Positions 1-9,107 of a DNA stretch of 64,000 nt are shown here, piece after piece. Positions within the stretch are counted from its first letter, which is position 1. Each line of letters opens with the position of its first letter. Below the pieces are notes generated by a model. That model had not been told where the DNA came from and did no database searches. It was given only the letters and a program-made list of their open reading frames with translations. A program made the position numbers and the translations under genes. Source of the DNA: Nocardia jejuensis NBRC 103114 (GTDB taxonomy: Bacteria > Actinomycetota > Actinomycetes > Mycobacteriales > Mycobacteriaceae); contig NZ_BDBU01000016.1 of NCBI RefSeq assembly GCF_001613145.1, positions 1-64,000 of the forward strand, written 5' to 3'.

Positions 1-1
1 G

Positions 2-52
2 CGCCGCCGCACCGCTGGTCGCCCCGCAGGCGCCCCGGAGGGCGGCAACTGA
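2..52 (+). CDS. C-terminal tail of an upstream gene, probably ribonuclease E/G (partial)
   Basis: Only the last 16 codons and a TGA are in the window. The tail is basic and Pro/Gly rich (ends APEGGN). A perfect terminator follows at once, so a gene really does end here. In actinobacteria the gene upstream of rplU-rpmA-obg is usually rne/rng, whose C-terminus is Arg/Pro/Ala rich. The identity is inferred from gene order and composition only. Confidence 0.5.
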   Translation, partial: RRRTAGRPAGAPEGGN

Positions 53-67
53 TCTCCCACACCTGAA

Positions 68-110
68 CCGCCTCGGCCTCGCCGCAGTACGGCGAGGCCG
101 AGGCGGTTTT
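68..110 (+). terminator. Rho-independent terminator before rplU
   Basis: Perfect 16-bp stem (68-83 with 91-106), a 7-nt loop and a TTTT tract. It separates the upstream gene from the rplU-rpmA transcript. Confidence 0.9.
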
Positions 111-291
111 CGGTACCCGGAGATGGCGTTAACCCCCGGTTTTGCTGGGGTTGGGCGTGTCCTGTAGTCTTTGACAGTCGCTGCCCCCGGCGTCAGCACT
201 CTGCTGTGAATGTAGTGCTGTGAGAGCGTGGGCCTGGTTCTTCTACAGGAGCCATATGCCCCGAGGCGGCGGTGTATACCAGACCAGTCGT

Positions 292-348
292 ACGGCGGTT
301 TCCGGTGAGAACCGGTGATTAGCCGTGTGAGCCTAGTGCGAAGCACTA
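292..348 (+). promoter_or_regulatory. Structured 5' leader of rplU-rpmA
   Basis: The 326 bases between the upstream gene and rplU (53-378) hold the terminator and this leader. ACGGC (292-296) can pair with GCCGT (322-326). Inside it, CCGGT-GAGA-ACCGG (302-315) forms a 5-bp hairpin with a GNRA-type loop. A second hairpin, TAGTGC-GAA-GCACTA (334-348), lies just before the GAGAAGGG ribosome-binding region. A TTGACA box at 171-176 could be a -35 element, but I see no convincing -10. Autoregulation by a ribosomal protein is possible but unproven. Confidence 0.45.
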
Positions 349-378
349 ATGAAGACATGAGAGAAGGGCAGCCGACCG

Positions 379-690
379 ATGGCAACGTACGCAATCGTCA
401 AGACCGGCGGAAAGCAGTACAAGGTCGCGGTCGGTGACCTGGTGAAGGTCGAGAAGCTCGAGGGTGAGCCGGGTACCGCCGTGTCGCTGTCGCCGGTGCT
501 GCTTGTTGATGGCGCCGAGCTGACCACCGACGCGGCCAAGCTGGCCAAGGTCTCGGTGTCCGCTGAAGTGGTCGAGCAGACCAAGGGCCCGAAGATCCGC
601 ATCCACAAGTTCAAGAACAAGACCGGCTACCACAAGCGTCAGGGCCACCGTCAGAAGCTGACGGTCCTGAAGGTCACCGGCATCAACTAA
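379..690 (+). CDS. rplU: 50S ribosomal protein L21
   Basis: 103 residues, the usual length for bacterial L21, and the characteristic start ([16 protein letters not shown]) and C-terminal basic stretch ([14 protein letters not shown]) are present. L21 binds 23S rRNA and L20 in the large subunit. ATG is preceded by a purine-rich AGAAGGG. It forms an operon with rpmA 87 bp downstream, the conserved order in most bacteria. Confidence 0.98.
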   Translation: MATYAIVKTGGKQYKVAVGDLVKVEKLEGEPGTAVSLSPVLLVDGAELTTDAAKLAKVSVSAEVVEQTKGPKIRIHKFKNKTGYHKRQGHRQKLTVLKVTGIN

Positions 691-777
691 GTAGTCCGAC
701 CAGGGGCCAGCGCCCCGGGTACGAGCGCTGGGCTCACCGCCCCGCTCATACTCAAGACACTGCACGAGGAGTTTGAA

Positions 778-1044
778 ATGGCACATAAGAAGGGTGCATC
801 CAGCTCGCGCAACGGTCGCGACTCGAATGCCCAGCGGCTCGGCGTGAAGCGCTTCGGCGGTCAGGTCGTCAAGTCCGGCGAGATCCTGGTTCGCCAGCGT
901 GGCACGCACTTCCACCCCGGCGTGAACGTCGGCCGTGGCGGCGACGACACCCTGTTCGCCCTCGCGGCGGGCTCGGTCGAGTTCGGCACCAAGCGTGGCC
1001 GCAAGACCATCAACATCGTGGTTCCGGAGCCGGTCTCGGCCTGA
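778..1044 (+). CDS. rpmA: 50S ribosomal protein L27
   Basis: 88 residues beginning [16 protein letters not shown], the standard L27 N-terminus that reaches towards the peptidyl-transferase centre. The [16 protein letters not shown] and [16 protein letters not shown] segments are diagnostic. There is no extra Firmicutes-type cleaved leader. RBS GAGGAG lies upstream of the ATG. Cotranscribed with rplU and closed by a terminator. Confidence 0.98.
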   Translation: MAHKKGASSSRNGRDSNAQRLGVKRFGGQVVKSGEILVRQRGTHFHPGVNVGRGGDDTLFALAAGSVEFGTKRGRKTINIVVPEPVSA

Positions 1045-1073
1045 GCCGCCCGGAGCTTTTCTCCACACTCTTC

Positions 1074-1119
1074 GAAGCGGGTCAGGGTGCAACACACCCT
1101 GGCCCGTTTCGTTTTGTTT
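1074..1119 (+). terminator. Terminator after rpmA
   Basis: 16-bp stem (1074-1089 with 1095-1110; two wobble pairs), a 5-nt loop and the T-rich run GTTTTGTTT. It partly separates rplU-rpmA from obg. Confidence 0.85.
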
Positions 1120-1214
1120 CAACACGGCGCTCGTTCCACACAGCGTTCGAATACCCGCGTTGTTCTCCTGACCAATGCGTAGACGACCAGTCCTGAAGGA
1201 GGATGATCACCGAT

Positions 1215-2666
1215 ATGTCCAAATTCATCGACCGTGTCGTAGTGCATGTCAGCGCGGGCAAGGGTGGGCACGGCTGCTCCTCGGTGCGCCGCGAGAAGTT
1301 CATGCCGCTCGGCGGTCCCGATGGCGGCAACGGCGGCAACGGCGGGGATGTGATCCTCGAGGTCGACCCCAATGTGCACACGCTGCTGGACTTCCATTTC
1401 CATCCGCACGCCAAGGGCGGCAACGGCAAGCCCGGTGAGGGCAACAACCGCAACGGCAAACAGGGTGAGGGTCTGCTGCTGAAGGTGCCGGACGGCACCA
1501 TGATCCTGGGCAGCGACGGTGAGCTGCTGGCCGACATGGTCGGTGTCGGCACCCGCTACACCGCCGCCCTGGGTGGTCGCGGCGGTCTGGGCAATGCCGC
1601 GCTGGTCTCCAAGGCGCGCAAGGCTCCCGGTTTCGCGCTGCTCGGTGAGGCCGGGCAGGAACGGGACCTGGTCCTGGAACTGAAGTCGGTCGCGGATGTG
1701 GGCCTGGTCGGCTTCCCGTCGGCCGGTAAGTCCTCGCTGGTGTCGGTGCTGTCGGCGGCCAAGCCGAAGATCGCCGATTACCCGTTCACCACGCTGGTGC
1801 CGAACCTCGGCGTGGTCCAGTCCGGTGACACCACCTTCACCATGGCCGACGTGCCGGGCCTGATCCCCGGTGCGAGCGAGGGCCGTGGTCTGGGCCTGGA
1901 CTTCCTGCGCCATCTCGAGCGCTGCGCGGTGCTCGCCCACGTGGTGGACTGCGCCACACTGGATCCGGGTCGCGACCCGATCTCCGATGTCGACGCGCTC
2001 GAGGCCGAATTGGCTTCGTACAAGTCGGAATTGAAGGATGACGCCAGCCTGGGTGATCTGGCGGATCGTCCGCGCGTGGTCATCCTCAACAAGGCCGATA
2101 TCCCGGACGCCCAGGAACTCGCCGATATGGTGACCCCGGAGTTCGCCAAGCGCGGCTGGCCGGTCTTCACCATCTCGGCCGTGAGCCGGGAAGGCTTGCG
2201 GCCGTTGACTTTCGCGCTGGCCGAGTTGGTCTCGGAGTATCGTGCCAAGGCCCCCGTCGTCGAGCCGACCCGCACCGTCATTCGCCCGGTTGCCAAGGGC
2301 GAGAGCGGATTCAAGGTCAAGCCCGATCCCGAGGTGCCCGGCGGCTTCCTGGTCATCGGTGAGCGCCCGGAGCGCTGGGTGGCGCAGACCCAGTTCGACA
2401 ACGACGAGGCCGTCGGCTACCTGGCGGATCGTCTGGCTCGCCTGGGTGTCGAGGACGCGCTGGTCAAGCTGGGCGCCCAGCCGGGCTGCTCGGTGACCAT
2501 CGGTGATTACATGTTCGACTGGGAGCCGCAGGTCTCCGCCGGTGTGGAGACGCTGCTGACCCGTCGTGGCGTGGATCCGCGACTCGAGCAGAACGAGCGC
2601 ATCGGCGCCTCGGAGCGCAAGCACGCCTCGCGTGCGCGCCGTGGTCTGCTGGACGAGAACGACTAG
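1215..2666 (+). CDS. obg: Obg-family GTPase
   Basis: 483 residues. The N-terminal glycine-rich Obg fold (about 1-158) is followed by a G domain with P-loop GFPSAGKSS (166-174), DVPGLIPGA (switch II/G3) and NKAD (G4). A C-terminal OCT domain of about 100 residues follows, and then a basic tail ending in [12 protein letters not shown]. Obg acts in 50S assembly and stringent control. An in-frame ATG at 1203 abuts the AGGAGG (1197-1202), so the ATG at 1215, giving MSKFIDRVV as in mycobacterial Obg, is preferred. The order rplU-rpmA-obg-proB is the usual actinobacterial one. Confidence 0.97.
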   Translation: MSKFIDRVVVHVSAGKGGHGCSSVRREKFMPLGGPDGGNGGNGGDVILEVDPNVHTLLDFHFHPHAKGGNGKPGEGNNRNGKQGEGLLLKVPDGTMILGSDGELLADMVGVGTRYTAALGGRGGLGNAALVSKARKAPGFALLGEAGQERDLVLELKSVADVGLVGFPSAGKSSLVSVLSAAKPKIADYPFTTLVPNLGVVQSGDTTFTMADVPGLIPGASEGRGLGLDFLRHLERCAVLAHVVDCATLDPGRDPISDVDALEAELASYKSELKDDASLGDLADRPRVVILNKADIPDAQELADMVTPEFAKRGWPVFTISAVSREGLRPLTFALAELVSEYRAKAPVVEPTRTVIRPVAKGESGFKVKPDPEVPGGFLVIGERPERWVAQTQFDNDEAVGYLADRLARLGVEDALVKLGAQPGCSVTIGDYMFDWEPQVSAGVETLLTRRGVDPRLEQNERIGASERKHASRARRGLLDEND

Positions 2667-2709
2667 ACGGTCCGGTGCGGCGGTAGCCTTACCGCGGGCG
2701 AATTGAGGT

Positions 2710-3852
2710 GTGGTGCAGGTGAGTTCGAGTATCACGCGGGCGGAGTCCGGGCTGAGCGGGGCCCGGCACGCCGTCGCGACCGCACGCAGTGTCGTCGTCA
2801 AGATCGGATCCTCCGCGCTGACGAGCATGGCGGGCGGCCTGGACACCGATCGGCTGGATCAGCTCGCCGACGCGGTGGAGGCCCGCATGCGGGCCGGTTC
2901 CGATGTGGTGGTGGTCTCCTCGGGCGCGATCGGCGCGGGGATGGCGCCGCTCGGATTGTCCAAGCGCCCCAAGGATCTCGCGACCAAGCAGGCCGCGGCC
3001 AGCGTCGGTCAACTGGCGCTCGCGCACGCCTGGGGCACCTCGTTCGCGCGGTACGGCCGCGTCGTGGGTCAGGTGCTGTTGAGCGCCGGTGACTTCGGCC
3101 GGCGTGAGCATCATCGCAACGCCCAGCGCACTCTGGATCGACTGCGGTCGCTGCACGCCATCGCCGTGGTGAACGAAAACGACACCGTCGCAACGGAAGA
3201 GATCCGTTTCGGCGACAACGACCGGCTGGCCGCGCTGGTCGCGCACCTGGTGGGCGCGGACGCGCTGGTGCTGCTGTCGGACGTGGACGGACTCTACGAC
3301 GGTGATCCCCGCAAGGGCGCCGCCACGTTCATCCCCGAGGTGCGCAGCAGCGCCGATCTGGACGGCGTCATCGCCGGTAGCGGTGGTGCGCTCGGCACCG
3401 GCGGGATGGCCTCCAAACTCTCCGCCGCGCGCCTGGCCGCCGATGCCGGCGTGCCCGTGCTGCTGGCCGCGGCCTCCGACGCCGCCGCGGCCCTGGCCGG
3501 CGCGACCACCGGCACCGCCTTCGCCGCGCGCCCGGTTCGACTGTCCGCCCGCAAGTTCTGGGTCCGCCACGCCGCCGATTCGCACGGCGCCGTGCATTTG
3601 GACGCCGGCGCCGTCGATGCCGTTGCGGGCAGCCGTCGTTCGCTGCTGGCCGCGGGAATCACGGAGGTGGCCGGTCGTTTCCACGGCGGTGACGTGATCG
3701 ATCTGATCGATCCCGACGGCCGGATCGTCGGTCGCGGCGTGGTCTCCTACGACAGCGACGAACTCGAATCCATGCGCGGGCGCTCCACGAGCGAACTCCC
3801 CGACAGCATGCAGCGCCCGGTCGTGCACGCGGACGATCTGGTCAAGGTCTGA
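2710..3852 (+). CDS. proB: Glutamate 5-kinase
   Basis: About 377-380 residues. Catalyses ATP-dependent phosphorylation of glutamate, the first step of proline synthesis. Amino-acid-kinase domain: [37 protein letters not shown] (glutamate site) and [14 protein letters not shown]-terminal PUA domain (about 285-370; [19 protein letters not shown]) follows. Several in-frame GTG codons (2710, 2713, 2719) compete as start; GTG 2719 has the better spacing to GAGG at 2705. It follows obg closely and could share its transcript. Confidence 0.95.
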   Translation: MVQVSSSITRAESGLSGARHAVATARSVVVKIGSSALTSMAGGLDTDRLDQLADAVEARMRAGSDVVVVSSGAIGAGMAPLGLSKRPKDLATKQAAASVGQLALAHAWGTSFARYGRVVGQVLLSAGDFGRREHHRNAQRTLDRLRSLHAIAVVNENDTVATEEIRFGDNDRLAALVAHLVGADALVLLSDVDGLYDGDPRKGAATFIPEVRSSADLDGVIAGSGGALGTGGMASKLSAARLAADAGVPVLLAAASDAAAALAGATTGTAFAARPVRLSARKFWVRHAADSHGAVHLDAGAVDAVAGSRRSLLAAGITEVAGRFHGGDVIDLIDPDGRIVGRGVVSYDSDELESMRGRSTSELPDSMQRPVVHADDLVKV

Positions 3853-4257
3853 GCGCACGGCGGGTTCCCTCGTCGGGGTCGCACCCGCGCGCGCGTCATC
3901 GCCGGGTCCGAGTGTCATCCTCCTGGACATTCCGATCGGGTGTCGATCGCGGGGCGAGGTCGGTCGTATTCTGCTCTCCCACAGGGTAATTGCGGTCATA
4001 AATACTGGTCGGCCGCTTTTTTAGTCGTGTGTCGACCGGCGTGGCGGGGTGAAGGGCGGCGTAAAGCCGTGGAAAGGGCAGTGGGCGGACGCCGTTCCCG
4101 GCGCATCCTGGAATTGCACCCGGCGCCGAATCGAGATGTGCCCTTCGCCGATAAGCGGTTGCCAGGATCCGGCGCGGTCCGCCCTTGCCGCGCCGGGCTC
4201 GCGGTCCCAGCTACCGCCCGCGGCGCCGGGTGCGCCCGCACCGCCGTGGAGGTAGGT
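3853..4257. other. Intergenic region after proB
   Basis: 405 bases without a convincing gene. It holds a relatively AT-rich patch around 3985-4025 (TAATTG, CATAAATAC, CTTTTTTAG) that could be a promoter, and a strong GGAGG just before the next ATG. No terminator-quality hairpin is seen after proB. Confidence 0.5.
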
Positions 4258-4770
4258 ATGCATGTACCGCAACCTGACAGCACAGGTATGTGGCGGGCGA
4301 GCGGCCGCGACGGCTCCTTCGGGAATCGTCACCGGGCCTTCGAGTTTCGCCCCCCGCTGCCCGACTGGCATGAACTGTTGGCCGCGTTCTGCGGTCACAT
4401 CGGGGATGAGCCCGACGACCATCCGGTGACCCGCTGGGCCCGGGAGCTCGCCGAACTGCACCTGGTGCGCCGGGAACTGCCCGGTGACGCCGGTGGCATC
4501 GACGAGCTACGGGTGCAACGCGTGAGCTTCATCGACGAGTGGGTGACCGGCCGGGCGCTGCCGAGGGGTGTAGCGCGCGCCGATTCACTCGGAGCGATCG
4601 TGGACGATATGGCCGCCGCGCACGTGTACGCGATCCACCTGCTTCGGACGGCACGGAAGGTGTCCGACGAGGAGGTGCACGCGGCCTGGTTCCTGTTGGC
4701 GCGCATGGCCGATGGCTGGACCGATCGCGCGGCGGAGGTCGTGGTGCCCCGGGAACGGCGCTCCGCGTGA
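4258..4770 (+). CDS. DUF4254 domain-containing protein
   Basis: 170 residues, soluble, no signal peptide. The pattern RELAELHLVR... followed by IDELRVQRVSFIDEWV and LGAIVDDMAAAHVYAIHLL matches the DUF4254 family, which is widespread in Nocardia and often present in many copies per genome. Its function is unknown. The start is set by GGAGG at 4248-4252, five bases before the ATG. The frame is open far upstream but that part lacks family similarity. A hairpin terminator follows. Confidence 0.8.
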   Translation: MHVPQPDSTGMWRASGRDGSFGNRHRAFEFRPPLPDWHELLAAFCGHIGDEPDDHPVTRWARELAELHLVRRELPGDAGGIDELRVQRVSFIDEWVTGRALPRGVARADSLGAIVDDMAAAHVYAIHLLRTARKVSDEEVHAAWFLLARMADGWTDRAAEVVVPRERRSA

Positions 4771-4801
4771 TCGCCGCGGGCGTGATTCTGACCGCCTGAT
4801 T

Positions 4802-4838
4802 CTCGCGGTGACCGGCGCAGGGGGCTGGTCACCGCGAG
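4802..4838. terminator. Convergent hairpin between DUF4254 gene and methyltransferase
   Basis: Perfect 12-bp inverted repeat (4802-4813 with 4827-4838) with a 13-nt loop, placed between convergent genes. It has no long T-run. Confidence 0.55.
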
Positions 4839-4877
4839 CCACACGTACCGACCGAGTCCGGCTCGGGCGTGCGGGGC

Positions 4878-5975
4878 TCACCGAATCGGCCGAGCCTCCA
4901 GCACACAGTCCGGTGCGGCCGTCGAGACGACGCGGGTGAGCGCGAATCCGGCTCGAGCGAGAAGGTTTCCGAAGTCGGTCTCGCTGCGTTCGCGACCGGT
5001 GGTGTTGATCAGCATTTCGAGGTCGATGAACTTACCGGGGTGCGGGCGGCCGTGTTTCGGGATCACGATCTCGATGACGAGCAGCGTCGCATCGGGTTTC
5101 ATGGCCGCGCGCACCGTGCGAAGGATGCGCTCGGCCTCCGCGTCCGACCAGTCGTGCACGATGTGTTTGAGGATGTAGGCGTCGCCGCCCCCGGGGACCG
5201 CCTCGAAGAACGATCCGGCCTCCACACTCAGCCGATCGCCGAGCCCGACCTGCTCGAAGTGCGCCGAGAGTTCCTTCACCACCTCGGGCAGGTCGAAGAC
5301 GATGCCGCGCGCGGCCTCGGTGCGGCGCAGAATGTCGACGAGCAGACTGCCCTGTCCGCCGCCCAGGTCCACCAGGGTGCCGAATCGCCCGAAATCGTAG
5401 GCTGCCAGCAGTGGATCCACCGAGAGCGTGCTGATGCTGGTCATGGCATTGTCGAAGAGGTCGCCGATGTCGCGGTGCTCGGCGGTGTACTCGAAGAAAC
5501 TCGCGCCGTCCACGGCCGGACCGACCGGTTGCCCGGTGCGCACGGCATCGGCGAGATGCGTCCAGTGCGTGCGGTGATAACCGGATCCGAAGAACAGGAA
5601 CAGATCTCGCAGCGTGACCGGGGCCTCGCTGCGCAGCGCCTGGGAGATCGAGTTCAGTTCGTACGAGCCGTCCCGGCGCTCCCGGAAGATGTCGAAGCTG
5701 ACGAGCAGCCGCATGAGCCGCCGCAGCGCGTCCTCGTCGGCGCCGATGGCGCGGGCCAGGTCCTCGGGCTGCCGGGGTCCCTCCGCCAGCGCGTCGGCGA
5801 TACCCAGTTGCGCGGCAGCGGGAATGGCTTGCGCGAGGAATCCGGTCATCTGCATTTCGAGCAGTGCGATATGCCCGGGAACCAGCCGCCGATGGAGCGC
5901 GGCCAGCGCGTCGCGGAACATGCCCAGCGCGCGCAGCAGGGGGAGTGGTGGAAGCTTCGGTGATTCGGACGCCAT
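4878..5975 (-). CDS. SAM-dependent O-methyltransferase (class II small-molecule type)
   Basis: 365 residues. The N-terminal dimerisation helix-turn region (about 20-110; LEMQMTGFLAQAIPAAAQLGIADAL, then GADEDALRRLMRLL) precedes a Rossmann SAM domain with LVDLGGGQGSLLVDIL. KHIVHDWSDAEAERILRTV is the usual catalytic-His region (HDW), and the C-terminus ends in GFALTRVV. This is the acetylserotonin/carminomycin O-methyltransferase superfamily, acting on phenolic or polyketide hydroxyls; the substrate is unknown. GGGAG lies six bases upstream of the chosen ATG. Gene stands alone, with no biosynthetic partners nearby. Confidence 0.85.
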   Translation of the reverse strand: MASESPKLPPLPLLRALGMFRDALAALHRRLVPGHIALLEMQMTGFLAQAIPAAAQLGIADALAEGPRQPEDLARAIGADEDALRRLMRLLVSFDIFRERRDGSYELNSISQALRSEAPVTLRDLFLFFGSGYHRTHWTHLADAVRTGQPVGPAVDGASFFEYTAEHRDIGDLFDNAMTSISTLSVDPLLAAYDFGRFGTLVDLGGGQGSLLVDILRRTEAARGIVFDLPEVVKELSAHFEQVGLGDRLSVEAGSFFEAVPGGGDAYILKHIVHDWSDAEAERILRTVRAAMKPDATLLVIEIVIPKHGRPHPGKFIDLEMLINTTGRERSETDFGNLLARAGFALTRVVSTAAPDCVLEARPIR

Positions 5976-6157
5976 GACGACTCCCAAAGGTCGCGGGCTG
6001 CACGGACGAATCGAGATTACGCGCATTCGGCCTGAACGCGGCGGTTTGCCCGGCGTTGCCGCGCGGATACTGCGCGGTCTGGAGCCGGGGTCCGGTGCGC
6101 ACCGTGCGAGCTCGGGGTAACCGGACAGGGGGATCGGGGTACCGACGACGCGACAAA

Positions 6158-6196
6158 CGACCGGGCGCGGACCGAAGGGTGGTCCGCGCCCGGTCG
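6158..6196 (-). terminator. Terminator of the MFS-MarR operon
   Basis: Perfect 16-bp stem (6158-6173 with 6181-6196) and a 7-nt loop, ten bases downstream of the MarR stop in the minus direction; TTTGTCG follows on that strand. Confidence 0.8.
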
Positions 6197-6205
6197 CCGG
6201 GATAC

Positions 6206-6610
6206 TCAGTGGGATTCGAGATTGTGGGTGATGCGCTCGAGGACCGAGACGGCCGTGCGGTAGTCGTCGAGTGTGATTCCGGCGGTGGACAATTCGCGGA
6301 AGGCGTCGACGCGGACCGCGACCGCGGCGAGCCGTTCGGCGCCCTCCGCGGTGAGAACGAGCCGGTCGGCCCGGGGACGCCGCGTCCATCCGGCGGCGAG
6401 GAGCGTGTCGACGGCGGCGATGAGGCTCTCGCGATCGGCATTGGCCTCGAGAATCGAGTAGACCTCGGTGTCGGCGACATCGGTGCCGTCCTGGACGACA
6501 TTGAGGATCTGCCAGCCGAGGCGGGTGAGCGCGAACTCGGCGAGCATGGTGTTCATGTAGCCGGTGAGCGCGGCGTCGGTGCGGTTGAGCCAGTAGCCGA
6601 TCGGTTTCAT
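6206..6610 (-). CDS. MarR family winged-helix regulator
   Basis: 134 residues. N-terminal helix (WLNRTDAALTGYMNTMLAEF), a winged-helix core (LGWQILNVV... then LIAAVDTLLAAGWTRR), the wing with RLVLTAEGAERLA, and a C-terminal dimerisation helix are visible. It lies 60 bp downstream of an MFS pump gene on the same strand, so it probably controls the pump in response to an effluxed compound. Three direct repeats in the gap may be its binding site. Confidence 0.85.
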   Translation of the reverse strand: MKPIGYWLNRTDAALTGYMNTMLAEFALTRLGWQILNVVQDGTDVADTEVYSILEANADRESLIAAVDTLLAAGWTRRPRADRLVLTAEGAERLAAVAVRVDAFRELSTAGITLDDYRTAVSVLERITHNLESH

Positions 6611-6630
6611 GGGATCACTCTCTTTCCAAG

Positions 6631-6670
6631 GGTGTGGGAACGATGGTGTGGGAAAACAAGGGTGTGGGAA
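6631..6670 (-). repeat. Three direct repeats between MFS and MarR genes
   Basis: GGTGTGGGAA occurs three times on the plus strand (6631-6640, 6645-6654, 6661-6670) in the only gap of this gene pair. Read in the direction of transcription it is TTCCCACACC, right before the MarR start. It could be an operator or a processing/attenuation element. Confidence 0.6.
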
Positions 6671-8059
6671 TCAGTGGGATTCGGGCTGTGCGTGCCGGGG
6701 CAGCAGCAGCGCGAGTGCGCAGCAGGCGATCACGGTGCCCGCGATGACCGCGAGGGCGGGGACGGCGCCGCTGGTGTGAAAGTAGACGGTGGTGACGGCG
6801 GCGGCGCCGATGCTGTTGGCCAGCTGCTGGACGGCGGAGAGCGAACCGCTCGCGCTGCCGGCTTCGACGGGGTCGATATCGCCGAGGGCGACTCGATAGA
6901 TGCTGCCGAAGCACACGCCCATGCCGAGGCCGGTGAGGAAGATCGGTGCGGTCAGGGTCCACGGGGTGGGGTCGGTGACGGCGATGACGGTGAGCAGCGC
7001 CAGTGCGCCGGACAGGGTCAGGAGCAGGCCGATGACGACCAGGACGCGGCCCAGGCGATCGAGTAGCTGATGCGAGGCGATGGAGGCGACGATGATGCCG
7101 ACGGCCAGCGGCGCGAGGTTGAGCGCGGCCTGAGTCGGGTTGCGGTGCAACACTTCCTGCAGATACAGCGAGAGCACGAACAGCAGTCCCGCGGTGGCGG
7201 CGAAGAAGCCGAGCCCGAGCAGCAGGCCGCCGGTGAAGCCGCGATTGCGCAGCAGCGACGGTTCGATGAGTGGGTGGGCCGCACGGTGCTGGCGCAGGCA
7301 GAACAGGGCGAAGAAGCCGAGGCCGATCAACAGCGAGAGGATCGGCCGGGCGGTCCAGCCGTTGGCGGGGCCGTCGATCAGGCCGTACAGCACCCCGAGC
7401 ATGGCGGCGGCGAGCAGTCCGGAGCCGAGGCCGTCGACCACGACGGCGCGATCGCCCTCGTCGCGGGGCAGCAGCCACACGGCGAGCACCGTGGCGAGGC
7501 CGCCGAGCACGATATTGATCAGGAACATCGAGCGCCAGCCGAGGCCGAAAAGGTCTGCGTCGATGAGGAATCCGGCGAGAATGGGTCCGCAGACGGCGGA
7601 GAGGCCGAGGATGGGGGCGAAGGCGCCGAACGCCTTGCCGAGCTCCTCGCGGGGGAAGACGGCCCCGAGGATGCCGAAGCCCTGCGGGATGAGCAGGGCG
7701 CCGAAAGCGCCCTGCAGTATGCGAAACACGATGATCGAGGCGGGCTCACCGGCCAGACCGCAGGCGACCGAGGCGAGCGTGAAGCCGATGATGCCGATCA
7801 GGAACAGGCGGCGGCGGCCGAACTTGTCGCCGAGCCGCCCGCCGACGACGAGAAGCACGCCCATCGCCAATGCGTAAGCGGCGCCGAGCCATTGGATGAG
7901 CGAGGCGCCGCCGCCGAGATCGGCGGCGATGGTGGGTGCGGCGATGGTGGTGATGGTGGAGTCGAGCAGATCGATGATCTCGGCGAAGAGGATGACGGCG
8001 AGGATGGCCCAGCGCAGGCGAGCGGAGACGGGCGTGGCGGGGGTCAGTACTGCGGACAT
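6671..8059 (-). CDS. MFS drug efflux transporter, DHA2 (14-TM) type
   Basis: 462 residues with about 14 hydrophobic segments. Motif C/D1 elements are visible: DLLDSTITTIAAPTIAADL in TM1, GGRLGDKFGRRRLF (loop 2-3, motif A) and GAFGALLIPQGFGILGAVFP in TM5. This is the EmrB/QacA family of proton-driven efflux pumps in the inner membrane. Its downstream partner is a MarR regulator; an NmrA-like reductase gene lies upstream on the same strand, 94 bp away. Substrate unknown. Confidence 0.9.
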   Translation of the reverse strand: MSAVLTPATPVSARLRWAILAVILFAEIIDLLDSTITTIAAPTIAADLGGGASLIQWLGAAYALAMGVLLVVGGRLGDKFGRRRLFLIGIIGFTLASVACGLAGEPASIIVFRILQGAFGALLIPQGFGILGAVFPREELGKAFGAFAPILGLSAVCGPILAGFLIDADLFGLGWRSMFLINIVLGGLATVLAVWLLPRDEGDRAVVVDGLGSGLLAAAMLGVLYGLIDGPANGWTARPILSLLIGLGFFALFCLRQHRAAHPLIEPSLLRNRGFTGGLLLGLGFFAATAGLLFVLSLYLQEVLHRNPTQAALNLAPLAVGIIVASIASHQLLDRLGRVLVVIGLLLTLSGALALLTVIAVTDPTPWTLTAPIFLTGLGMGVCFGSIYRVALGDIDPVEAGSASGSLSAVQQLANSIGAAAVTTVYFHTSGAVPALAVIAGTVIACCALALLLPRHAQPESH

Positions 8060-8153
8060 GAGAGACCTAGTCGGGAGGGGCCCGGCGGGGCCGGGCCGAA
8101 AGCTGATGTGTGCGAGGGCGCAGGTGCGGCTGCGGGCTCATGGGCGTGCGGGG

Positions 8154-8996
8154 TCAGGAGCGGGAGAAGGCCGAGGCGTTGTCGCGAACCCACTGCGCGA
8201 AGTCGCGGGCGGGGGTGCCCAGCAGGGTGTCGGTGGTGTCGGCGACGGTCTCGGGATGTTCGGTGGCCGAGGCCCAGAAGTCGAGCAGGGTGCCGGCCAT
8301 GGCGGGCGGCATGTGCGCGGTCATCTGGTCGAGGGCTTCGGCGTGGCTGATGTGCACCAGCGGGATATCGCGGCCGAGCACCTCGGAGACGATGGCGAGC
8401 TGCTCGCGGAAGGTCAGGGCGTGCGGGCCGGACAGGCTGAAGGTGCCGCCGCGCACGGCGTGACCCTCGAACGCGGCGAACGCGATATCGGCGATGTCGT
8501 CGGTGTGGATGGGGGTGATGCCCGCGTCGGGGTAGGCGAGCTGGATGGGCAGATCGTTCCCGATGAAGTAGGCCCAGCCGAGGGAATTGCTCGCGAAGGC
8601 GCCGGGTCGCAGGACGGTGGTGGTGATATCCGATGCGGCGAGGGCGTTCTCGACGGTGAGGTGGTGGGCGCCGATCGGGTCGTCGGCAGCGTCGGGCGCC
8701 AGCACCGCGGAGGAGGACATCAGCACGATGTGCTCGACGCCGGCGGCGCGGGCCGCGGTGATGAAGGCGTCGATTCCGGCGGGTTCGGCGTAGAGGAACA
8801 CCTGGCGGATGCCCTTCAGTGCGGCGTCGAAGGTCTCGGGATCGGTGAGTCGCAGTTCGGCGGTGTCGACACCGTCCGGGGCGGTGAGGGCGGCCGGGTC
8901 GGCGCCGGCGACGCGGACGGGCAGGCCGGCGGTGTGCAGGCGGGCGACGAGAGCTCGGCTGATCTTGCCGCGAGCGCCGGTGACGAGAGTGGTCAT
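8154..8996 (-). CDS. NmrA-like NAD(P)-binding reductase (atypical SDR)
   Basis: 280 residues starting MTTLVTGARGKISRALVARL, a glycine-rich NAD(P) motif (TGARGKI) at the extreme N-terminus. The family feature HIVLMSSSAVL and a substrate-region GIDAFITAARAAGVEH follow. It resembles QorB/NmrA quinone or redox-sensing reductases. The frame is open further upstream, but GGAG lies just before this ATG and the family starts here. It is divergent from a MarR gene, which probably regulates it, and precedes an efflux pump, suggesting defence against a reactive or quinone-like compound. Confidence 0.85.
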   Translation of the reverse strand: MTTLVTGARGKISRALVARLHTAGLPVRVAGADPAALTAPDGVDTAELRLTDPETFDAALKGIRQVFLYAEPAGIDAFITAARAAGVEHIVLMSSSAVLAPDAADDPIGAHHLTVENALAASDITTTVLRPGAFASNSLGWAYFIGNDLPIQLAYPDAGITPIHTDDIADIAFAAFEGHAVRGGTFSLSGPHALTFREQLAIVSEVLGRDIPLVHISHAEALDQMTAHMPPAMAGTLLDFWASATEHPETVADTTDTLLGTPARDFAQWVRDNASAFSRS

Positions 8997-9029
8997 GGGG
9001 TTCTCCGTTCGAGAAAGTATGTGTGCCGT

Positions 9030-9055
9030 TGTGCAATTACATGTTCTCATGCACA
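9030..9055. promoter_or_regulatory. Inverted repeat in the reductase/MarR divergent promoter
   Basis: TGTGCA (9030-9035) and TGCACA (9050-9055) form an inverted repeat around an ACATGT-containing AT-rich centre. A second ACATG-rich stretch follows at 9070-9093. The position in a 111-bp divergent promoter is typical of an autoregulated MarR operator. Confidence 0.5.
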
Positions 9056-9107
9056 CGATTGAGTGTCAACACATGTATTCGAGTGGACATGCATATACGA
9101 TGCGCAT

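Noticed and set aside
3940..4257. N-terminal extension of the DUF4254 gene
   Set aside because: No family similarity upstream of 4258, and a good GGAGG lies before that ATG.
7070..8350. Plus-strand open frame of about 426 codons
   Set aside because: Antisense to the MFS pump; extreme Glu/Gly/Ala composition of a shadow frame.
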